Below are positions 11,362 to 22,577 of a stretch of DNA of 64,000 nucleotides, piece by piece. Source of the DNA: Cheiracanthium punctorium (taxonomy: Eukaryota > Arthropoda > Arachnida > Araneae > Cheiracanthiidae). The notes under the pieces are model-generated. The model saw nothing but the letters and a program-made list of their open reading frames with translations, was not told where the DNA came from and searched no databases. The stretch lies in assembly GCA_038373885.1 (NCBI GenBank), contig JAWZYV010016058.1, positions 124,001 to 188,000 of the forward strand, in the 5' to 3' direction. The translations under genes were made by a program, and so were the position numbers. Each line of letters begins with the position of its first letter. Within the stretch, counting starts at the first letter, position 1.

Positions 11362-12935
11362 TGCATTTTTTATATGCATAACTCTTAAATGCCACGTAAA
11401 TCTCACTCGCACACGGGAAAGAAAACACAACTTCCAGGAAAAAACATTAACATTTTTTGCTGTAGAAAAGTTGTTATTAATGCTTAGAATATTACATTTC
11501 AGGGGTTGGACATCCACAAGAAGTCTATTATAGTGAAAATGACACAGTATTGAATCTGGATAACTCCCTATCAATTTCCGAGATCTGTTGGGGGAAGGAA
11601 AGATCAGTGATAAACTCTTTTGTTTTAAAAATAATTCTTATTTTCTTATGCGAATATTGGTTAAACTAGACGATAAAGCTCGTCGTGGGGGTAATTAGAA
11701 CGGGAGAAAGAAAAAAACGTTTGGCAAAAATATAGCTGCACTAGTATATTTAATATTTCCCTCTTAAAATAGATAATTTCATATTCAATTCTCATTATAT
11801 AACGAAATAGGAATTACATACTCTGTGGAACATTTTTGTATCAAAAGATTTGGTTTGGTGGGAATATCCTCTCCTATATCAATGCTTCTTGCAGAAAAAT
11901 CATTTTATTTGTATAAAAGTAATACTGGGTAATCTAGAAAAACTGTTTTAAGCAGACTGACATCGTAAATTTCCTTTCAAAGCCTGGTAACCGGGACTTA
12001 AATATGACGTCTGTTTTACTTGTAAGTCCTAATTTTGTCGTGCAAATGATAAGCGTTTTTTACTCGTTTTGTTTTGGAGTAGTTGAACCGGAATTACGGC
12101 AGAGTCAGTGAGTCAGGGATCAGCTTAAGTATATAGTAGGATTAATCCTAAATAGGTTATGTAATTTCTTTTTTAATTTTATAGATTTTTTTTTCCACTG
12201 TGAAGTTATTGCTATACTTAAAGCCAGTGAAACCGTGTCGCTTAGCTGAAATATTAAAACATATGTGCTTCTTCAATATGTCACGTCTCCTTGCCAGGAC
12301 AGAGCATGGGCCAATCAAAGTTGGCCGCAATTGGTTTGCTCGTGTGCACGCACGTGCATCAATATTTTCTCATTTCATTTTCTTGTTAGACTTAGATATT
12401 GTTATCAAGAATTAGATTTCTAATTCTTGCAATGATACCGTTTAAAATTAAAGCTTTAAAGTAGATGGCGTTATATGCACACGCTACTGAAATGCTTTTC
12501 GCACGGGTTTTGATTTGAATTGAGAATTTTAGTTTCGAGAAATTTTTACTTGTAAATTTTCAAAAAAGTATGTCTTTTCTGTCAACATTTCTTGTAAAAA
12601 GTTGACGTACGGGGTTAAAAAGTAAAGCAAATATATATAGGATAACAATAAAATGAACCTTATATCCTGTGCATTGCAAATTTGTTCACTTGCATTTAAT
12701 AGTAAACACCTTACAGACAGACCTGCATTATCTTTTATTTCAGTTTAATAGAAGGTAATAAAATAAATGTAAGAAATGTCGAGAAATAGCTTCTACATTT
12801 TGACAATGAGCGATCATTAGTCATTTAAAACTTTAACAGACTATACTAAAATATTTAATGTGATTAGATTTCTAGCAAAGTTTGAAACTCATGTCGCTAA
12901 AAAAGTCAATTGGCGAATCTATAAGCAATACAGTA
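11362..12935. other. AT-rich spacer, nothing recognised
   Basis: Only short unsupported open frames (11318-11574, 12200-12415), overlapping on both strands or lacking motifs. No RNA gene or element end was recognised. Confidence 0.5.
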
Positions 12936-13278
12936 CGTGGGCTGTTCGATAAGTGCATGCCAAGTCTAAACTATGGCTTCATTATAGCGTCACACGGCAG
13001 TATCCGTTTTCTAGAAATCTTTGGAGATTCGTTGACGAAGTTCCTTTTCGATGTAATTCTTTTTTAATAATTTCCCAAGTGACCACGTTACCACACCTGC
13101 ACCAAAAGAATAATTTTCATCCCTGCGTCCTAGTAACGTAGAAAGCCAAGTGATCATGTCAATGGCCACTTGCTTTGATATGTTACAAGGACGCAGTTGC
13201 TAGAAAACGGGTGTGGCCGTGAAATGACATAATGAAGATATCGTTTAAACTTTGCACGGACATACCGAACAGCCCAAG
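12936..13278. mobile_element. Mariner-type MITE (343 bp)
   Basis: Flanked by TA on both sides (12934-12935 and 13279-13280). The left end begins CGTGGGCTGTTCGATAAGT and the right end, reverse-complemented, begins CTTGGGCTGTTCGGTATGT. Homology continues for about 90 bases, including the TCATTAT and CCCGTTTTCTAG words. The GGGCTGTTCG-type end is common in mariner-like elements. No transposase frame survives inside. Confidence 0.8.
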
Positions 13279-13723
13279 TAAAATGCATATGTGTACGTAT
13301 GTATATGTATTTTAATAATTATCAAAAAATTAAGTCTTAGCTTTGTCATCACGTTGGCATTATGTTAAAAATCGAAATAGCATGACGCAGAAGCTTTTAA
13401 CTTAGTATAAGTATAGCTATTTTCTTTTTCTTTTCTTTCTTATTTGATTTATCTGTAATCAAAGCTTTTGTTAATTTAAATCAGACGTCACTCCTTTTAA
13501 AATTTTAATCATACCTCACAGGATAAAAAATAACAAATATTTCTAACTAAGCAGAAAATTTTTGAGACCAGCCAGTGCGCCATCTGTACCAAAATAGATT
13601 CAGAAACCACATTTCGTCAGCAATCTTTTTGTTTCACCTTTTTCTTTAAACCTCGTTCACTTCTTTTCATCCCAAATCCATTTTAGAGGAGGAGCTTCTC
13701 TTGGAATAGAAGGCTGTTAAAAT

Positions 13724-13765
13724 AGACGGGTAGTTTTTTTTTAAATATAAAGAAACTACCCGTCT
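13724..13765. repeat. Perfect 13-bp hairpin
   Basis: AGACGGGTAGTTT at 13724-13736 is followed by its exact reverse complement AAACTACCCGTCT at 13753-13765 with a 16-nt A/T loop. It could fold into a stable cruciform or RNA hairpin. No flanking duplication was recognised. Confidence 0.7.
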
Positions 13766-14103
13766 CTAAGGAATAAAAGAAGGGAAGGGAAGGGAGTTAT
13801 ACGCGTGTATACGCCATTTAGTCTAAAAAGTGTCTACCCCCATCTTGAAGGGGAGTTCCTCTGCCGTCCTCGACGGGAACTAAGGGATCAGTTAAAATTT
13901 GGGTTTCCGCAAGATCGCGGCGTTGGTCAGGGACACAGGGAATGGGGGGAAAAAACGTTCCTGACACCTGTTACCCAGCTATTTTGTTAGGAAGGAAAGA
14001 GTGACCATATTTGACAGCAAAGCTTTTGTAACAACCTTTAAATGCCGTTAAAAGTGCTAAATTGTGTGAGCAGCGGTGTGCTGTATCGTCATAAAAGGTA
14101 GAT

Positions 14104-14260
14104 CGGCGGATACGGATATGAAAACGAATAGTTTTTTTTTTATATCCGTGGATACGGATATGAAACGGCTCATTTCTTTCTGATATCCGAGAATACAAAA
14201 ATGAAACGGATCGCTTCTTTCTCGAATACGAATACAGGAATTCGAATACGGATGACTTTC
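14104..14260. repeat. Minisatellite, ~40-bp period
   Basis: Three to four degenerate units carry a GGATACGGATATGAAACGG-like core, with starts near 14108, 14150, 14190 and 14222, separated by T-rich spacers. Short open frames here read through the repeat and are not taken as genes. Confidence 0.65.
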
Positions 14261-15860
14261 TTTGGGAATTATTAGAAGAACCATGTTATCTTATTTTCAA
14301 ACGAACATTTGTTTTAAAATTTAAAAGAAATTAACCTTTTCTGCTGTTATTTCGATATGTGACCCCCTCAAATCTTTCATGTGCCCCTCCAAATTTTCAT
14401 TTGGTATGGGAGCGGTGATAATTCTTCTTTAGAAAGCTAAACTTTTCCTAAGTATTTTAAGAGTAGCAATGGGGAGGCTCGTGTCCCCTCTCTGTCCCCA
14501 AAACTTTTATTTAAGCATTTATATGACGGGTCATTTTTAACTGTTCCATTTAAAAAAAAAAAAAACCTCCAATCTGCTGCGTCTTGAGAAAATATTATTT
14601 AAAAGAAACTATTCACTGTCAGATTAGCTTAATTTAAACAAGGTTATTTTTTAAGCACTTCGTTTAAACAACTTTTCTCATTCACAACAGGTTGTGGTTT
14701 TAAATGCTTTCTAAACATTGGTGTTTCTTTGAAATATTCATTCATTTTTTATTTTATTTTTTAGTGCAATACAAAGTATTTTATACAAAAATGTTTTATT
14801 TGTTGAGCGAAAGTGAATAGGATTTTCTCTTTTCTTAATAATACTCTCAAAATTTTACATCAAGTTATATTAATCGTTATAGTAGATTTTTTGCATTCTT
14901 TTTTATCTTGCTGTATTTTATTCATATATGAAGTTCAATATTTGATAAGTTATCCTTCTAAATATTTATAATTCACCATTCTTGCGTATTCAGGCAAGTT
15001 TTTTTCAGTTTATCTTAAAAGTTAAATAAGGTATAAGTTTTATAAAGAAGAGAGCTTTGTAGGATATAAATTTATCTAATAAAAAATAAGAAAAAAATTA
15101 ATCATGTACCTTTTACATTGTAGCATGACAATTAGTAAACGGCTGAAGTGCATAGGTCTAGGTTTCTGGCCTACCGCGCGGCCATTTTCTCCATCTATAA
15201 CGTGAATTCGGGTTAGAACCCCTCAAAAAGTCAACCGCCCAAGGCATGCCTTAATTAAGCAGAAAACCCTTATGTATTTCTGCCTTAACCACAAAACTTA
15301 AATAACTTTCATGATCATTTTCAGTGAAAGTAAAAAGTTTAATATTTTTAATATTAAACAAAAATCATAATCACTCCCAATCCCTATAATCGAGGGTGTC
15401 TTAAAAACAGTGGCCTATGGTTTCCTTCTTTAAATTTTGATCTAAGACATATGGAATGAATTACATAGTTATTTTATGATATCGAATAAAATTTTCAGGA
15501 AACTAAATGTAAATAAATACAAACTTTTGTTTTTTATACAGCCCTCTTACAAAAATTCCCAATAAGTAAAATATACCCCCATATATTAATGAGATGATGT
15601 AGAAAGTTTCAGATTTTCTTACTAAAGGTTTACAGATATGTTTCAATCACAGTTGGTGAGGGACAATAATCTTTGCAATATCAATAATAGTATAAATACA
15701 ATTATTAAAGCTATTATAGTAAAACTAATTAACCATTAATTAGAATAACATTTTAAGACATTTACATTTTACATTTTAAGAAATGAGTTTTAAATCATTT
15801 TAAACCTAGAATCTAGACAGTTACTGGAAGCAAAAATATGCTGTAATTGTGTATACATTA

Positions 15861-16357
15861 TACTTTGCAAAAGGTGGGTAAAACGGGACAAAACTTGCTA
15901 AAATTTGTTCAAGAAGGTAAAGAACAGTAAATAATATTTTGAGCAAATTATATATATATGTATAAGTTCACACCCCCAAACACGAATTAAAACAAATATT
16001 TTCATGTATGAGTTTTAGCCAGTAATTATTTATTTTGATCTAGTTTTGTAAAGTTAATAATAATAGTAATAATAATTTTTAAAAATTCCGCTAAACTAAT
16101 ACGGAGCTGAGCTCTTAAAAGAAATATACAACATAGACGATATGGGCTGTGATATCTAAATGACATAATTTTGGAAAATTTTGCCCAACTATTATTTAGA
16201 ATTGCTTACCTTCTCTTAGCAGTTAAATAAAGATTATTATTATTTTTACTACTTTTTTGAACGCGTGAATTCGGCATTGACAAGCACGAATTAATATATA
16301 AAACTTGGCACAAGTTTTATCAAATTTTGTCCCGTTTTACCCATTTTTGCCAAGTTA
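15861..16357. mobile_element. TIR MITE (~497 bp)
   Basis: The left end reads TACTTTGCAAAAGGTGGGTA followed by AAACGGGACAAAA. The right end, reverse-complemented, reads AACTTGGCAAAAATGGGTAA followed by AACGGGACAAAA. The ~45-bp inverted termini enclose AT-rich DNA without coding capacity. Flanks are TA-rich, so a TA target is likely but not provable. Confidence 0.7.
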
Positions 16358-16585
16358 TATACTTAATGTAAAACTTACTGTGAATTAATTCATAAAGGGT
16401 TAATTCAATCTTATTTAGAAACATCTGAAATATATTATGATTTTGGTTCTCAATTAATTTAGGTAAAAACGAAGAAAATGAAGACAGCTTTTTTGTAAAT
16501 GAAAAATTCTATATGGGATTTGATACAGTAAAATCCCGCACAGTTCTCTCGTTCAATCCGGTGTACGCCTGTCTCTGTTTCGTGT

Positions 16586-17092
16586 GTGGGTGAAAAATGG
16601 CACTCACCCCACTCTGCTTGTTATTTCAAACAGGGGAGAGGAAACTCTTTTTCTTCTTTATCCGTTTATAGACAAAGTAGCTCAACCTGGACAAAAGGAA
16701 GTGCATTTTTTTACAGAACCCCTATTGTGCACCCACTTTTCCTGACCAGATGCGTAATCAATCACCCAGTTCTTTCCCCTAAATTTAGACGAAGGAAGCC
16801 TAAACCGTTGGAAAGCGTACATTATATGCTGGTCAGTGAAAAAGTATCAAAGAAAAATCGCGATGTAGGCATGTATAAATACCTTTTTTTAGTTAACTTG
16901 TGTTATGGATATTTATGCATGCTCACTGTCTGTAACAATATAGCCGACTTCGACTACACAAACCGATTAAGTTGGATAAAAAATCGGCAAAATTTCACAC
17001 CTGCCCTCTGCATTGTCCTGACCTGTCCTCTGAAATGGCTTGTCCTTTTCCTGATAAGTGCAGCTGGTATCTTATTGCTTTCATATATTTAA
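16586..17092 (+). CDS. Unsupported 168-aa open frame
   Basis: This is the longest open frame outside the mobile elements. It starts at an ATG in a reasonable context (GTGAAAAATGG). The product has a basic middle part and a hydrophobic C-terminus that could form one membrane segment (about residues 145-168). I recognise no family, and no neighbouring exons or poly(A) signal were identified. It may be a chance frame or an eroded element. Confidence 0.12.
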   Translation: MGEKWHSPHSACYFKQGRGNSFSSLSVYRQSSSTWTKGSAFFYRTPIVHPLFLTRCVINHPVLSPKFRRRKPKPLESVHYMLVSEKVSKKNRDVGMYKYLFLVNLCYGYLCMLTVCNNIADFDYTNRLSWIKNRQNFTPALCIVLTCPLKWLVLFLISAAGILLLSYI

Positions 17093-17639
17093 AATAGAGG
17101 AGGTAGATCCGTTTGTACAGGTTTGCAATGAAACCATGAACTACTGCAGCTGGTTTTTTATACTAATGTAAAATAAATAGGACAGTTAAGGGCAATTTAG
17201 GGGTGCTGAATCTTTCAGTTTTGAGATCTCGTAGATGTAAGGAACACGAATAAATCCTAATAATTTCTCCGAATATTATTCCTTCAATTCTAAAGTTTAA
17301 AAGTTACGGACGAATGTACTGTGGGGCAGAAGAAAAAGAATATGTTCCTGTCCTCCGAAAAATGTTTGCATGATTAACATTGACCAGTCTAATGATTCTA
17401 CATGCCTGCAGATCATTACAGTGTAAATTGATCGAAAATAAATCAATAATGTTTTACAAAAGAACAATTTTTCAAAAGAAAGAAAAGTTATCTATTTATT
17501 CTAAAGTTATCTATTTATATCTATTATCGATTAATCTCTTTAAGCGATTTATCATTCAAGAGTGTATAAGCATTTTTTGTGTTGTGTTGTGGGAAAAGCC
17601 CATTATGTGCACCAGAGATCTAGGCCTATGGGTAGGGTG
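17093..17639. other. AT-rich spacer, nothing recognised
   Basis: No coding or RNA feature recognised between the open frame at 16586 and the SINE at 17640. Confidence 0.4.
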
Positions 17640-17868
17640 CCCTCCGTGGGGGGTCTTTTTCAGGGATCCAACTCCGTATTTTTCGAAGAAAAGTTTCGGA
17701 GAAACCACAGAGAGTTTCGGAGAAAACCACCAAGTTTCGGAGAAAACCACAGAAAACTCCGTACGGTCAGGTCGACGGACGCGCGATGGGACCCGAACTC
17801 GGGACCTTCACACTTCGCCCGTCTACCATTTCTAGTGACATAACCACTGCGCCATGGCAAGGCCCCAC
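17640..17868 (-). mobile_element. tRNA-derived SINE
   Basis: On the minus strand the head (from about 17868) has a polymerase III A box, TGGCGCAGTGGTTATGTCACT (17856-17836), and a B box in GGTCCCGAGTTCGGGTCCC (17806-17788), spaced as in tRNA genes. Downstream the body contains three copies of a CTCCGAAACT word. There is no cloverleaf good enough for a functional tRNA. The left boundary is approximate. Confidence 0.75.
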
Positions 17869-18961
17869 CAATCTTTGGAAAATACTTATTTCTTTTTAAA
17901 GTACAAATCCTAATACTTAATGTTTTTAGGATTTCCCAAAGCAAAACTATTACGTACATTTAAAAGTGTTAGATATTAATACCTTTCTAAATCTGGCTGA
18001 ATTAGCACTTGAATCAAATTATATTGGATACATACTCTACATCGAATAAAGTTTATACCTTTCGCTAGATTAATTATTTTTGTATTTGATAACACAATAT
18101 GTTGACTATTTCTTAATTTACATCAATTCTTTGTTGTTCCATTACATTGTGCTCTGTAATGTATATTTCGCTAAATACTCCTTTCGAATGAATTTATTAA
18201 AAACACTCTGAATTTAAATTTACTGCGTTATGCACTTAAGTCAATTAAATTTTTTGCACGAATTTGCAATAAGAGTGCATACTATTTGAAAGAGTAAAAT
18301 GGCATTTTCTGTAAAAATTTCAAATTGCATTAGGTTTAATTTTTTTTTTTTTTTACTTAGAAGGTATTTCTAATCTAAATTCTAAAGCAAATATACATTT
18401 AACTTTATTGAACACGAAGTTAATTTAAAATTATATGTATTGAAAATTTCATTTTTCGTTCAAGTTTGAATTTTTCAATAAGATGAGTTTTGAATTAAAA
18501 TTTATACACTTAAACCTTATTAATCATTTATTGATATGAATTTCTTGAATCATTATACGTATTTTTTTCCCTTTTACTAATGCTAAAGAGACAAAAGCAA
18601 TTGAAAACACGATTTTATGATTAAAATAAAAACCTTTGTTATAATTAGTATTTTAAAGAAGACAGTTGATTTACTTTTTTCAATTGCGACGTAAAATTAC
18701 ATTTTAGGAATCTTTCAATATCCAGTTTGTTTTCTTTAATTTAGAAATAACATTTCATCTTCTTCTTCATATTACAATTATCATTTCACAAAAATGAGAA
18801 AACTTAGTTTAATAATCAATTGAAAGGTAAATAGCTGTTTTTAATGGGCAATAGTTTCTTTAATTGCCTAAAGTTTTAAACTGTTAATTATAATTTTTAA
18901 GAAACTCATTTAGATTTAAAACAGAGTTTATCTGCTACACATTCAGTCTAATTGTAAAATA
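17869..18961. other. AT-rich spacer, nothing recognised
   Basis: Long A- and T-rich tracts, no credible open frame, no element ends seen. Confidence 0.55.
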
Positions 18962-19179
18962 TACAGGGCGATTCGAAAATGAGTATACATTTGAAAATTT
19001 AATATTTCACGGAATAATATTCTTACACCCTCAAAAAAGAAAAAGTTCCAAAAATGGTCAACGCATGCGCTGGACAGCAAAATGTCAGTGACGCTGCAAT
19101 AGATTCGTGCATAAAACCAGCTGTAATGAGAGAGGGAATCAGATGCATCAAGAATCGCAGCATGTTAACTTTACAAAAT

Positions 19180-19350
19180 AGGCACTGTTATTGAAACTGT
19201 ACTATCAAAATGGGGAATCTGCTACAGCGCATTTACGATTATATCGGCATAAAAAAGTATTCGCGTAAAGGTGTTACGACAGGTTCAGCTGTGAAGAAGC
19301 TGAACGTGGCTTCGATATTCCGAAGTTCGAAGCCACGGGTTCCTTAGATG
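19180..19350 (+). pseudogene. Mariner-like transposase, N-terminal fragment
   Basis: The frame beginning near 19180 reads ALLLKLYYQNGESATAHLRL, then YRHKK. After a frame break it reads KKLN and then KFEATGSL near 19325. The LYYQNGESAT...FEATGSL pattern is the helix-turn-helix DNA-binding start of a mariner-like transposase group. The frame is broken by indels between YRHKK and KFEATGSL and ends where the nested inverted-repeat element begins. The fragment cannot make a functional protein. Confidence 0.65.
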
Positions 19351-19371
19351 GCTGGCAACACCTCCTATATA

Positions 19372-19772
19372 TAGAAAGCCTAACAACTCGCGCTTTGGCG
19401 TCGTCACTAGGCCTGCGAAAATGACGCCATCACAGTTTTTTCTTCACAAAGTAAAATTATTTAAAATTTCTAGTGAATACTGCAAATATTAAAAGGATCT
19501 TAAATTAATCTTTAAAATTAAAATACCTTTCTCATACCAAATTATTCATTATGATTCATTTCCTTATCACATTATCTAATTAGTTATAATTAAAAACTGC
19601 CATTTGTTGAAAATTAAATATTTTATCTCAAATTATTAAAATGTTACTATGCGTGAGTGAACTCACCAGAAATTTTTAATAGTTTTATTTTGCGAAAATA
19701 AAACTCATAAATATAGGCCTAGTGATGACGTCAAAGCTTGGTGATGTAGCAGTTGTTGGGTTTTTTTTTTTT
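19372..19772. mobile_element. MITE-like inverted repeat nested in the mariner
   Basis: The left end has GCCTAACAACTCGCGCTTTGGCGTCGTCACTAGGCCT-type sequence from about 19378. The right end, reverse-complemented, gives CCCAACAACTGCTACATCACCAAGC and continues TTTGACGTCATCACTAGGCCT. The shared CAACT...CTTTGRCGTCRTCACTAGGCCT ends are ~45 bp inverted repeats around AT-rich DNA. Exact edges and target duplication are unclear because of the long T run at the right. Confidence 0.6.
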
Positions 19773-19786
19773 TCATCTAGGAAGTG

Positions 19787-19863
19787 TTGTGACTGTACCC
19801 GAAATGGCCGACAGAGCACAAGTACTAATGTTGATCAGACTGTTCAGGAAAAAATGGAGATTG
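19787..19863 (+). pseudogene. Mariner-like transposase, interior fragment
   Basis: Coding-like sequence EMADRAQVLMLIRL lies between the nested MITE and the hAT-like insertion. It continues, after removal of that insertion, into the C-terminal piece at 22284-22359. Because it stops exactly at the target-site duplication CTGTACAG, it documents that the hAT-like element jumped into the transposase gene. Confidence 0.5.
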
Positions 19864-19871
19864 CTGTACAG

Positions 19872-22275
19872 TAGGGCGGTGCGAAAACCAATTTTTTTTT
19901 TTGAAATTCGAAAAGTCACCATGTGCAATAGTTGCGATTTTGATAGTAAAATTAAACCCTCATATTTGAATGAAATTATCTAACATCTTGGGCCTCCTCA
20001 AGATCCGAGAATTTTGAAAATTATAGGAAAAAATGCTTTAAAATCAACTGATCTTTTCATTAAAGAAGAAAAAAAATATTAAATGTCACCAAGTTATTTA
20101 TTTGCACGTTTGCGTATATAAACATTTGTAAAAAGCTAGCAGATGTAAAATTAATTCTTAGGCCTCCCAAATCCCTTAAATTTTGCCATTTTTACTCGAA
20201 AAATTGCCCGATAAATTGGATAAATAAACTCGTCTACATCCACTCCATTATCAGCATGAGCTTGATATTAACAAATCTCACCCTCTCACATACTTTTTGA
20301 AAACATTGTCCTGATTTTCAGCTTGCATTCTTCTTTAAATTAGCAACGATTAAAGGGGGTGGTGGTGGAAGGGGGCGACCGCCCCCTTTTCCGAGAAAAA
20401 TGAAATTAATGTAAAGCATCCTATTTTACTTTCATAAAATGGATGTATATGTCAAACGTCTAACCCCCCCCCCCCGACAAACCTTCATTAATCCGCGACT
20501 GTCTGGGCACAAGATCATAGCTTTCTTTTTTGACGGAAGGAGGAATAAAACTCTTACAATTAGGAAAAGGGATGATAGGAAGTGGCATAAAAGAAAAGTA
20601 TGGGAGGCGCATATTACACTAGTTGAAGAACCCGGTTCTGTCAATTTGGGACATTTTGCACCGAAGAGCAAGAGTTCAAAGGAAATTTTCGATGGTATCT
20701 TCAGCTTATTAAATGAGAAAGCTTTTGGTTTATCAGAATTAGCTTTTATTGGAAGTGATGGGGGAGTAACTAATACCGCTGTAAATGCAGGTGTAATTAG
20801 ACGCCTTGAAGAAAAGCTCAATTCTCCCGTGCATTGGACAAATATGTCAATTTCATTTTAACAAACTGCCTTCATGCCACCTTAAGCAGGACTGCCTAAG
20901 GTGCAGGAAGGGGCTTAAGGACCCGTGGACTGCCTAAAGCAGTCCCGGGAAAACATCAAGTCCAAGGGCATTCATTGGATTTATTGGTAAGTCAAGGATT
21001 ACGTGAACTAACCTCCCTACCATTAAGTTCCAGGAAACTGAATTTTCGTTTGAGTCCGATATTGACTTCGGAGATCTTAGCACTGATCAACGTTATTTGT
21101 GGAAAATTTGTAAGGCTGTTTCCTCTGGTTATTGCAAACAAGGTCTAGCAAATAGAGACCCTGAAAACTTTCCCGTTCTCGCTAGCTAACGCTCGCAAAT
21201 CGCATTTTGCGTTCGTATTTTGGAACATCTTATCCAACATCATAAGTTATTGTATTAGCCACATTCGTAATGAAAGTATACGCGCCAACATGGATCAGAA
21301 TCAAGTACAACAGTGCCTTTCAGGATGACCCAAAGAATTTGCAATATTTTATATTTTGGTTTCAGTATCTCGCAGATAATTTAAAGGGTATAATAAAAAA
21401 CGTTCTTCAAAACAACACGTATTTTGTTCATGCAGAAAATGTACTCGCTGCAATATTATTCGAAGACAGAATATCTGTCCATCAGCTTCTCATTCAGCGT
21501 ATCATAAATTCTAGAAAATACTTCGGAACAAGCAACGAGCATTAGAAGGTTTCAGATTCCAAAGGTGAATATCGAAAGCAATGACTATATTGACCTTATC
21601 CATAGGCCAGAATGTATTCTGACTGAGCCTCCCATCACAAAGAAATGGACAAATAATGTGTTACAGGAATTACTGAAGTGGGATAAACATGCAAGCGCTT
21701 GCGCGATATATTTCTTAAAATACCCTGCCATTCACAAGCAGTTGAGAGGATGATTTGGATTGTGACAGAATCTGCTCTTCATGTGTGTGTCCTCCATGCA
21801 AGCGATGGATTCATCCGAGCAATAACATTCGATAGTAAGCTAATGCCATGTTTTGAGAAAAAGTCTGATTTCCGAGTGAAATAGCCTGCACCTTGCATGA
21901 GAAGATAAGACTAATATCTTCTCTATTCACATATCTTTGCGTACCATTTTCAGTTAAAAACGCTCAACTTCAAGGAATTTGGGGAGTCCAAAAAATTAAT
22001 TTTACATCGTCTAGTTTCTACAAATGTTTATATATTCAAAAGTGCAAATAAATAACCTGGTGATATTTAACATTTTTATTATATTTTTAATGAAAAGAGC
22101 AGTTGAGTATAAAGCTTTTTTTCCTATAATTTCCAAAATTCGTGGATCTTGAGGAGGCCTAAGACATTAAACAATTTCATCCAAATTTCAGGGTTTAATT
22201 TTACTATCAAAATCGCAACTATTGCACATGGTGACGTTTCAAATTTAAAAAAAAATTGTTTTTCACACCACCCTA
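19872..22275 (+). mobile_element. hAT-like transposon (2.4 kb), nested
   Basis: The ends TAGGGCGGTGCGAAAA and, reverse-complemented, TAGGGTGGTGTGAAAA start inverted repeats of about 175 bp that stay clearly alignable. Identical 8-mers CTGTACAG flank it (19864-19871 and 22276-22283) and fit the hAT target pattern NTNNNNAN. Inside is a broken transposase-like gene in plus orientation. Because CTGTACAG is a palindrome, shorter duplications (TA or GTAC) with slightly longer inverted repeats cannot be excluded. The 8-bp reading agrees best with the protein motifs. Confidence 0.75.
20439..21884 (+). pseudogene. Divergent hAT-like transposase, broken
   Basis: The first frame (20439-20861) contains IIAFFFDGRRNKTL (Asp at residue 32) and AFIGSDGGVTNT (Asp at 107). 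After a frameshift near 20845 the reading ICQFHFNKLP appears, a C-x2-H motif. Further pieces include DLSTDQRYLWKICKAVSS near 21070, 21270-21545 (MKVYAPTW...), and 21699-21884 with CHSQAVERMIW carrying a Glu. The D, D, CxxH, E order matches the hAT catalytic layout, with VER in place of the usual SER near the C-terminus. The N-terminal zinc-finger part was not found. At least three frame breaks and stops make it non-functional. The family is one I remember as uncharacterised in spiders and cnidarians; that link is from memory. Confidence 0.65.
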
Positions 22276-22283
22276 CTGTACAG

Positions 22284-22359
22284 TGCTGCTCACAACATTG
22301 TTCGTCTAATACAGCTACTGTTGAGGAATGACGGTCGACATGTTAAGCATTGGTTCTAA
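22284..22359 (+). pseudogene. Mariner-like transposase, C-terminal fragment
   Basis: The frame ends QLLLRNDGRHVKHWF followed by TAA at 22357-22359. The RNDGRHVxH ending is typical of the mariner-like group whose helix-turn-helix start lies at 19180. It resumes directly after the hAT-like element's right target duplication. Confidence 0.6.
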
Positions 22360-22577
22360 GAAATTCGTTGCTTTGTCATAATTTTTTATGCCATTTATTA
22401 CTTTTCTATCACATAAAGTGCCATCTATCGGCCATTTTTTAAACTTTTCTTTTGTGGTTGCAATAAAACCCCATGTACCATTCAAAGCATGTGTGTGAAT
22501 TTTTATCTCTTTACTTACATTATTCTGTGAATTATTAATTTTTCAAATGCATATTCATTTTCTGATCACCCTGCATA

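Larger units (their letters stand above)
13279..15860. other. Intergenic stretch with a hairpin and a minisatellite
   Basis: Apart from the hairpin at 13724-13765 and the minisatellite at 14104-14260, I see no gene or element. The short frames at 13805-14284 run through the minisatellite or have no motif. Confidence 0.45.
18962..22575 (+). mobile_element. Mariner-like transposon, interrupted by nested elements
   Basis: The left end TACAGGGCGATTCGAAAATG and the right end, reverse-complemented TGCAGGGTGATCAGAAAATG, form inverted repeats about 60 bp long. TA flanks both (18960-18961 and 22576-22577). Fragments of a mariner-type transposase lie inside in plus orientation. Two further inverted-repeat elements (19372-19772 and 19872-22275) sit within its coding region, so this is the oldest layer of the stack. 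Confidence 0.8.

Noticed and set aside
17788..17868. Functional tRNA gene
   Set aside because: A and B boxes are present but no full cloverleaf forms and a SINE body follows. The same applies at 33703 and 45917.
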